Source: Campanula takesimana (taxonomy: Eukaryota > Streptophyta > Magnoliopsida > Asterales > Campanulaceae). From it: a stretch of DNA of 64,000 nucleotides. Numbering within the stretch: the first letter of the stretch is position 1; each line of letters starts with the position of its first letter. The notes under the pieces were generated by a model that saw only the letters and a list, made by a program, of their open reading frames with translations, did not search any database and was not told the origin of the DNA. Made by a program: the position numbers and the translations under genes. Shown here in pieces: positions 57,801 through 64,000 of this stretch. The stretch spans positions 2,542,001 through 2,606,000 of the forward strand of contig JAOWBW010000025.1 in the NCBI GenBank assembly GCA_026119855.1, read 5' to 3'.

Positions 57801-58474
57801 GGGAGCGTAGTATTATTTCTAGTACTATATGTTGATGACATATTGCTCATGGGAAATGATATTCCTGCACTGCAGTCCGTAAAGACTTGGTTAGGAAAGT
57901 GTTTCTCAATGAAAGATATGGGAGAAGCCGCTTATATCCTTGGCATAAGGATCTATCGTGATAGATCTAAGAAACTGATTGGTTTAAGTCAAGATACATA
58001 TATTGACAAAGTTCTTAAGAGATTCCGCATGGCAAACTCTAAGAGAGGAAATTTACCAGTTGGTCATGGCATAACTCTAAGCATATGGAATCCCAACCAT
58101 TCTCTCACGCTCATCAGTTGTCTTAGGACACTGATTCTTCTTCTATTGGATCCATCATGTATGCCATGATATGTACTAGACCTGATATCTCGTATGCTTT
58201 GAGCATGACGAGCAGATACCAATCAGATCCTGGTGAGAGTCACTGGATTGCAGTCAAGACGATTCTTAAGTACTTGCAAAGGACTAAAGATTCGTTCTTG
58301 GTGTATGGAGGTATGGAAGATGATCTTGTTGTAAGTGGTTACACAGATGCAAGCTTCCAAACTGACAAGGATGATTCTAGATCACAATTTGGATTTGTAT
58401 TTGTGCTCAATGGAGGTCTGTTAGCTGGAAGATGTTAGCTGGAATAGTTCTAAGCAAAGTACCGTAGCAGATTC
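54856..58474 (+). pseudogene. Copia B gag-pol polyprotein, multiply interrupted
   Basis: Starts MAQNTSSLSLRSILEKGKLQ. Frame breaks or stops are seen at about 55040, 55290, 55395, 55480, 56496, 56846, 57200, 57651 and beyond 58070. Gag ends with the knuckle CFHCNEIGHWKRNC (about 55615). Protease reads WVLDTVCGSHI, so the Gly of the usual DTG is Val. Integrase has WHCRLGHIDEKRI, CESCLLGK and the D,D,E of HTDVCGP, SDRGGEY and GVSERRN. RT has KWVFKKKTDMDGKV, AFLNGNLLENVYMTQPE, YGLKQASRSW and YVDD in LVLYVDDILL (about 57830). RNase H begins YTDASFQTDKDDSRSQFG and ends at KQSTVADS, where LTR sequence takes over. Related to Copia A throughout, but an independent insertion. Confidence 0.88.
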
Positions 58475-59122
58475 TGTTGGTGTTGTATGCTCTAGGCACA
58501 TTATTTAAGCTATTAATGTTACCACTTGATTATGTTTTAATAAAGATATTGAATATTTGATTATTATATCCTTTGCATGTTTATTATAATAATCTCCGTC
58601 CCTGATAATTATGATTAATTATTAGTATAAGTTTAATAGATAATCATATGATAATTATGTGTATGTGATACAGTTAGACTTATGGGTATTTGTTGGAGAA
58701 CAAATACTGGACTGACCCCTATGAGATTTATGTCATGGTCACAATATCATAATTAAGTCTCATATAGTTATATCACTGGAATATCTAGACCTGAGGTTAT
58801 TACAGTATTCCACATGATGAACATTACGTTTGACATATTCAAACGTTACCCCTAACCGGGTAGCTATAAAGAATATGATTGACGTAATCAGAATCATGTA
58901 GGGAAGAGTAATAGGCCAAGATGGGATTTGTTCCTCGTAAAGAGAGATGTCAAGATTTGGCCACTCGATGAATGGTATTGATGAAATGCATGGCCATGCT
59001 CAAATAAGATTTGTATTATCAATACATTCGGGATCGAGAAAGCATTGAACTATGTAAGTTGACCATTGACCATGGCTTACGTTCAATAGACATCCTGAAA
59101 CAAAGAGATTGTGTTATATTCT
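58475..59122 (+). repeat. Copia B 3' LTR start, truncated by Gypsy insertion
   Basis: TGTTGGTGTTGTATGCTCTA again. It follows the 5' LTR to GAGATTGTGTTATATTCT, where the Gypsy LTR TGTTAGGGAG begins. Confidence 0.85.
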
Positions 59123-60690
59123 TGTTAGGGAGAAATGCACGGCTTAGTTTATAAATACCGCAAGTGCACGGTGTAGATATAGTATAGAATACGGAAAATG
59201 CGGGTCGATCCCACGAAGACAGGGTTTACTTTATATAATGTTTGCTTTAAGAAAGATAGTAAAAAGAAAGATTGATTGGGGGTATAAATGTTTGTCACTA
59301 ACCAAAAATAAATTGTAAAAACTCTTACTTTGAAATAAAACTCTTATGATAAAAGACTTCCCGGGATTGGTTCTCAAACGATCATATGTTCACCATTTAA
59401 TCATTCTCTTTTAGAATAAAGTTTCATTTTAAAACAAGGATGGTACATTAGGCCTATACTACTTCTCACGATCAAGCAAGTAGCATTTGTGTTCTCATAC
59501 TAATTAGGACCTATCTCTCGATGGCCCATAATTAGTAAGAACCCATTAATGTTTAAGACAATCCACGTACTTTCCATTAAAGGAACACCCCTAGGCCATT
59601 AACCTACTCTCGTGGTTAATAGAAACCCAGTTTATTCATATGGGTCTGCTAGTCGAGATTCTCCGCTAGGTACTTCTCTCGACTAACTGGAGTTCATACG
59701 AATCATGGAGCTCATCATGGTCGTAGGAATTTTAGTTACGATATGAGTAAATTGTTTAAGATGAAGAGAAGAAAAGAGAGCATGAATTAAAAGATGGTGA
59801 ACATATAATGTCGAGTTTTCAACCCCAAGAATATGGGGGATTACTCACTAGCCATTTATGAAATGAAAACATGAATAAGATATATAAATAGAGAGAAGGG
59901 AAAGAGAAACTTATTCAGATTAATTAAGATAGAATGGATGAAAATAAACCTCAATAACTTCTATTATTTCTCTCAAGAACACCTCAAAAAGATGTAAGAA
60001 TATAATCAATTGAGACTATAAATTGCTAGAGTATCTTTACAACTATTTCTGGATGTTTTACAAGGCTGTAATGGCCTTCTTATATAGGCCTTGGGGATAA
60101 AAGGGGTGACTTTTCCCGAAACTCAGTCCAAAAGACACCTCTTGGAAGCATTTATTCAGAACAGGCATAAGAGGGGTCCGGGCGGGTCTTGATATTGGTC
60201 CGGGCGGACCAAGCTTGCTGAGTAGCGAATTTCAAGTGATCCGGCCGGGTTAGCAACAAGGTCCGACCGAATGTTCTTTGGGGTCCGACCGGGTATACAC
60301 TGAGGTCCGGCCGGACCATAGCCCTTTGCGGGGTCGAGTGTTGAAAATGGCGCGGCCGTGCGTAATTCTGATTTTGGCCATTTTTGTCGACATCATTAGC
60401 ACGGTCGTGCTGACTTGCAAGCACGGTCGTGCCGACCAAAAAGTGTGATTTTCCACTTTTTTTTCTTCCCAAATTGTTCCATCTTCAACCCCTTTGCTCC
60501 GGTCCATCATATGAGCCATATTTTGACCCGAAAAGACCTTGGAAAACCTGTTTCAACCACAAAGAGATACCAAGAATAAAACCCACAAAATATATATAAA
60601 AATAATTTAAAAGTACCCAATAGAGCTATGATTGAAAGTAAAATAATAGGTAAAATATTTTATAAATGACTATAAAATAGTCGTTTATCA
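59123..60690 (-). repeat. Gypsy 3' LTR, minus orientation (1568 bp)
   Basis: Plus-strand limits are TGTTAGGGAGAAATGC and GTCGTTTATCA, followed by a reversed purine tract. It is homologous to the solo LTR at 32386-33895. The minus-strand TATA box is at about 60081-60086. Motifs GGTCCGRSCGGRYC (six) and GCACGGTCGTGC (three) lie at 60175-60440 upstream of it. Confidence 0.85.
60175..60440 (-). repeat. GGTCCGGSCGGACC and GCACGGTCGTGC motif arrays
   Basis: Two near-palindromic CpG motifs are clustered upstream of the LTR TATA box. The sibling LTR at 33446-33640 uses GGTTTGGCCGGATCTT at the same place. Confidence 0.85.
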
Positions 60691-60705
60691 ACTCCCCCAC
60701 ACTTA
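60691..60705 (-). other. Gypsy polypurine tract
   Basis: The minus strand reads AAGTGTGGGGGAGT directly before the LTR start TGATAAACGAC. Confidence 0.85.
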
Positions 60706-61913
60706 AACCTTGCTTGTCCTCGAGCAAGTTAGAATTTGGAAATAGGGAGAAGAAGAATAAATGACCATAAAAAGAAAAAGTAAAAGAAGAAAAAAAATCA
60801 AAATGCTCTCCTTGGAATAAAGTATTGCCTTAGTAAAATTCTCCAAATCTATTTTTCCGTCCCCTTTATCACTCAAAAACTTTGAAAATAGAAACTAGGA
60901 TTATATTGGAAAATAGATAGAAAATTATAAGATAAATATATCAAGAATAAGATTTATCGAGTCAAAGCATATTGAAATAACCAAATGAACTTTTGGATCA
61001 CAAGTATGGTTCTGAAATAAATTCACTCTTTAGAGTGCTTTGTGAAGAATTGCTTCATGCTTGGTATTCATCATTTAACAATGACCCTTATTCCTTAACT
61101 AAGATAATCATAAGCTGTTATGCACCTTGAATCACAAAATATGGAGGCGGAGGATGGTAGTGGAAAAAGGCTTTGATTATTAGATTTGAACATGGCAATT
61201 GAGTTTCTTGATTTGAATTGTCACACTCTATAATGATTTATTCATTTAGATATTCGAGTGGACAATTCACAAGAGGGATTAGTTGATTAATAGCCTTGAA
61301 AGTGGAAATGGAAAGATGGTTTTAGGTGAAGGTTTTTGTGATTCAATAAATGCATAACAATCATTCATGTCTTAAAAAGGAGTAAAAATAATGGCTTTTG
61401 TGAAGTATAAACAAGAATGTTTTCAAAATTTTCACAAGTAATTGTAACCTAACTTAAATGACCCAAAAATTCATTAATAAAAGTAATGCTTGTACTTAAT
61501 AAAGTTTATAAATTTTATACTTATACTTAGAATTTTTTTTATTTATTCCCAATATATTCCTAACTTCTCTTTATCAAAATTTTTAAAGGATAAAAGTTTA
61601 TAAAGAAATAGAAAAAAAATTATAAAGCGAATTTTTTATAATGATTATAAGAGAGTTTTTTTTTTTTTTAAATAAAAAAATAAAAGGAAGAGATTCTACC
61701 CCCACACTTAAATCAAACATTGTCCTCAATGTTTTAAAATAGGGCAATTTTAAGAAAAATAGGGATTTGATAGAGAGAAAAAGAGAGAGTAGAAGAAGAA
61801 AGAGTAAGATGACTAAAACATAATAAAACAAAGATAAATAAATAGGATTTGAAATAATCCATCGGTTACCATTCTGATGATGCTTGTTTAAGGTCATTAG
61901 CTCGACCCCTTTC
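60706..61913 (-). other. Gypsy non-coding 3' region
   Basis: AT-rich, without coding frame. A second GTGGGGG box with the string AACATTGAGGACAATGTTTGA (minus strand, about 61702-61735) is typical of Athila-like 3' regions. Reverse transcriptase, RNase H and integrase, expected between protease and LTR, are absent. Confidence 0.7.
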
Positions 61914-62789
61914 TTATAACTGAAATGGGCAAGGAATGGTATTGTAATGGCCTATTGTCTTTGACAAGCGCCATTCCATGCCCATTGGAATGATTGAGCT
62001 TCTGCGGTCGATGCACGTACGCCACCCCTGTTTGCTTGCCCTTTTTGGTACCTTACTCTTTGGCACGGAATTTTCAACCTTGTTATCTTTAGTAAGGTAC
62101 TCATTTTTAACTTCACCCTCCTTGCTCAAAGATTCTAGCATGTTAATACCGGAGCAAGGGTTCTTAAGATTATGATTCTTTAATAATTTAAATTCTACTT
62201 TCTCATTCCCTACGTTTAATGAAAGGCTACCATTTTTAACATCAATTATTGCCCCTGCGGTGGCAAGAAGTGGTCTACCTAGGATAACGGGAATGTTATT
62301 GTCTTCTTCCATCTCAAGAACTAAAAAGTCGACCGGGATGATTAATTTCCCGACTCGACAAGGGATGTCTTCCATTATACCTACCGTTTTCTTAATGGAA
62401 CGATCCGCTAATTGCAAAGATATGGTGGTGGGTTTGAGTTCCCCCGCACCTATTTTCTTACTTACTGATAGCGGAATGAGGCTTATGCTCGCCCCAAGAT
62501 CTAACATGGCATTATCGACGCTAAAGTTACCTATGTTGCACGGGATAGAGAAAGTGTCGGGATCTTTCAATTTTTGAGGTATTTTTCTTTGTAAAACGGC
62601 ACTTACCCCTTCTGTTAGTGCAACAGTCCCAAACTCCTCTAATCTCCTCTTATTTGAAAGAATTTCTTTTAAAAATTTTGTGTAAGAGGGCATTTGTTTT
62701 AAAACATCAATAAAAGGAACATTGATGTAAATAGATTTTAAAACTTCTAAAAATTTTGAAAATTGTTTATCAAGATTTGCCCTCGCCAA
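61914..62789 (-). pseudogene. Gypsy (Athila-like) gag C-terminal/protease region
   Basis: A 291-residue frame. Residues 1-80 (FLEVLKSIYINVPFIDVLKQ, FGTVALTEGVSAVLQRKIP) are the gag-protease linker. CNIGNFSVDNAMLDLGASIS then LIPLSV holds the aspartic protease triad in the DLGAS form. ILGRPLLATAGAIIDVKNG is the second conserved block. It ends in an unrelated tail (WRTCIDRRSSIIPMGMEW) and a stop where RT should begin. Family proteases cleave the Gag-Pol polyprotein. This copy could still make Gag and protease but no polymerase. Confidence 0.8.
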
Positions 62790-62798
62790 CCTTTGAGG

Positions 62799-63585
62799 CT
62801 AAGGTATTGGCGGATCAAAATTCCTAGAAGGTATTGGGGAGTCCGTCCCCTTTTCAACTTCCTTATTAATTTCAAAAATTTGAGGAGTTGGACTATGGTT
62901 CGTTTCTCTAAGGTCTTCTACTTTTCCACTCCCGCTAGTTATTACATTAGCATGCTCATTAGGCCTTTGTGTTCGACCGGGAAGACTTCCTTGTGGCCTA
63001 GACAAAGCATTGGCTTGTTGAGCAATTTGGTTCTCTAGCATTTTACTATGGGCGACTAGATTATCGAACCTATTATTTAACGCCTTAAAATTTTCCCTAA
63101 ATTCATTATTGATCTTATCTTGAGTATTTTTATTTTCGACCATGAGTCCATTATAAGATCTAACTTAGATTTAGGGGAGGGAAAGAATTATTATTGTTGA
63201 AATTCTTTTGTGTGAATCCCGGTTGTTGTGAAGAAGGTTGAGGGTTTAAAATATTATTGCTCTTATAGGAAAAATTGGGGTGATTTTTCCATTCTGGGTC
63301 ATATGTGTTTGAATACATACCCCCATTTTTCCCATAAGAGTTAACAAAATTTACTTGCTCACTAGGAGTAGTGTCAAGTAATTCACAACCTTTGGAACTA
63401 TGTGAGTTAGACCCACATAGTTCACAAAAAACGTTTATATTGGCCACAGGATTCACATTAAGAGTTTCAAATTTCTTTAAAAATCATATCAACCTTAGAA
63501 GAAAGAAGAGTAACAGCGTCAACATTGTACTTACCTGGAGTGCCATGCGTTTGATCCCTTTCATTCGACCATTTGTAGTGGTTAA
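62799..63585 (-). pseudogene. Gypsy gag, N-terminally truncated
   Basis: On the minus strand HYKWSNERDQTHGTPGKYNV then DAVTLLSSKVDMI, followed after a shift by a zinc knuckle FCELCGSNSHSSKGC (C-x2-C-x4-H-x4-C). Next come NPEW-like YDPEWKNHPNFSYK, QPGFTQKNFNNNN and a coiled NNEFRENFKALNNRFDNLVA. Breaks at about 63460 and 63150. The start of gag is cut off at 63586 by another LTR-like insertion. Confidence 0.75.
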
Positions 63586-64000
63586 TGTCGCACCCCAGAC
63601 CCGTGGTCCTACTTGGCCCCACGCTCGGGACACGATTGGAAGACGTCATAAAACATTTTAGGAAAAAAATTTCGAAATGTACTTTCATAAAGGTTTAATA
63701 TAACCAAACACCTTTACTTGAAACTTGATTTCATTCACATAAACAACTTTCACAACTCAAAGAACTTAGCCACAAGGCTTACACACTTTACTTACAAATT
63801 TACAAATCACCGACATTTTCCAAAATATAAGTTTTAAAGGATGATGAAGTCAAGGATGCTCTACCCCAAAAGGTTATACATTATATAATGTAGCCTTTAC
63901 AAAACTCATATCCCAAACTCTTACCACCACGACGTCCTCCCGTGCAAGTGTCCTATTCCCTGGACTTGCCTTTATCTAAAACAGTAAACAAATAAGGGGT
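63586..64000. other. Start of another inserted element, probably an LTR
   Basis: Gag homology stops abruptly and TGTCGCACCCCAGACCCGTGG begins. It resembles the CCCCGAAATCTGGACCC start of the LTR at 21589 in style. It continues past the window; no gene seen. Confidence 0.45.

Larger units (their letters stand above)
50525..59122 (+). mobile_element. Ty1/Copia element (family B, sibling of A), decayed and interrupted
   Basis: Plus orientation. The 5' LTR is 50525-53372 (enlarged by a solo LTR), followed by the primer-binding site, leader, gag-pol with many breaks, and a 3' LTR start at 58475 cut at 59122 by a Gypsy insertion. The polyprotein is clearly the same family as Copia A. Pol is joined to the 3' LTR inside RNase H, so the pol end and the purine tract are deleted. 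Confidence 0.85.

Overview
This window looks like nuclear DNA of a flowering plant, probably a core eudicot. It is AT-rich, has intron-split genes for plastid-targeted proteins, one nuclear tRNA gene, and layered LTR retrotransposons, TA-flanked Stowaway MITEs, hAT MITEs, a MULE, a Helitron and SINE/LINE remnants. The species cannot be resolved from the sequence alone.

There are three zones. Left (1-26.4 kb) is a nested transposon block. A chromovirus-like Gypsy was hit in its chromodomain by a Sirevirus-type Copia, whose 3' LTR was then hit by a second Copia (6623-16948, 5-bp duplication CCCAT). Fragments of another Copia, an opposite Gypsy LTR, another Sirevirus and a MULE follow. The middle (26.9-46.2 kb) is a gene island: plastid ribosomal protein L1 (+, 7 exons), a plastid sigma-70 factor (+, 5 exons, with an apparent 1-base frameshift), tRNA-Gly(UCC), and a UPF0114 membrane protein (-, 5 exons). 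Their introns and spacers hold about twenty MITEs. Right (46.3-64 kb) is again transposons: hAT MITEs, a Helitron, a decayed Copia related to the left one, and a minus-strand Gypsy with gag and protease but no reverse transcriptase before its 3' LTR.

The three protein genes all act in the plastid: translation (L1), transcription (sigma factor) and an uncharacterised four-helix membrane protein. They do not form an operon. The sigma gene and the UPF0114 gene converge on the tRNA gene.

The most unusual signal is an architecture shared by unrelated LTR elements. Each carries an array of short CpG-rich motifs upstream of the TATA box in its LTR. In the two related Copia elements and the Sirevirus, the same motif recurs in internal non-coding DNA. 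The motif changes completely between related elements while its position is kept. The Sirevirus case is the most elaborate: its extra gene has what looks like its own promoter and an intron, and the intron is filled with TATGCGCCT repeats. Boundaries, splice sites and identities were read by eye, with no alignment or database search.
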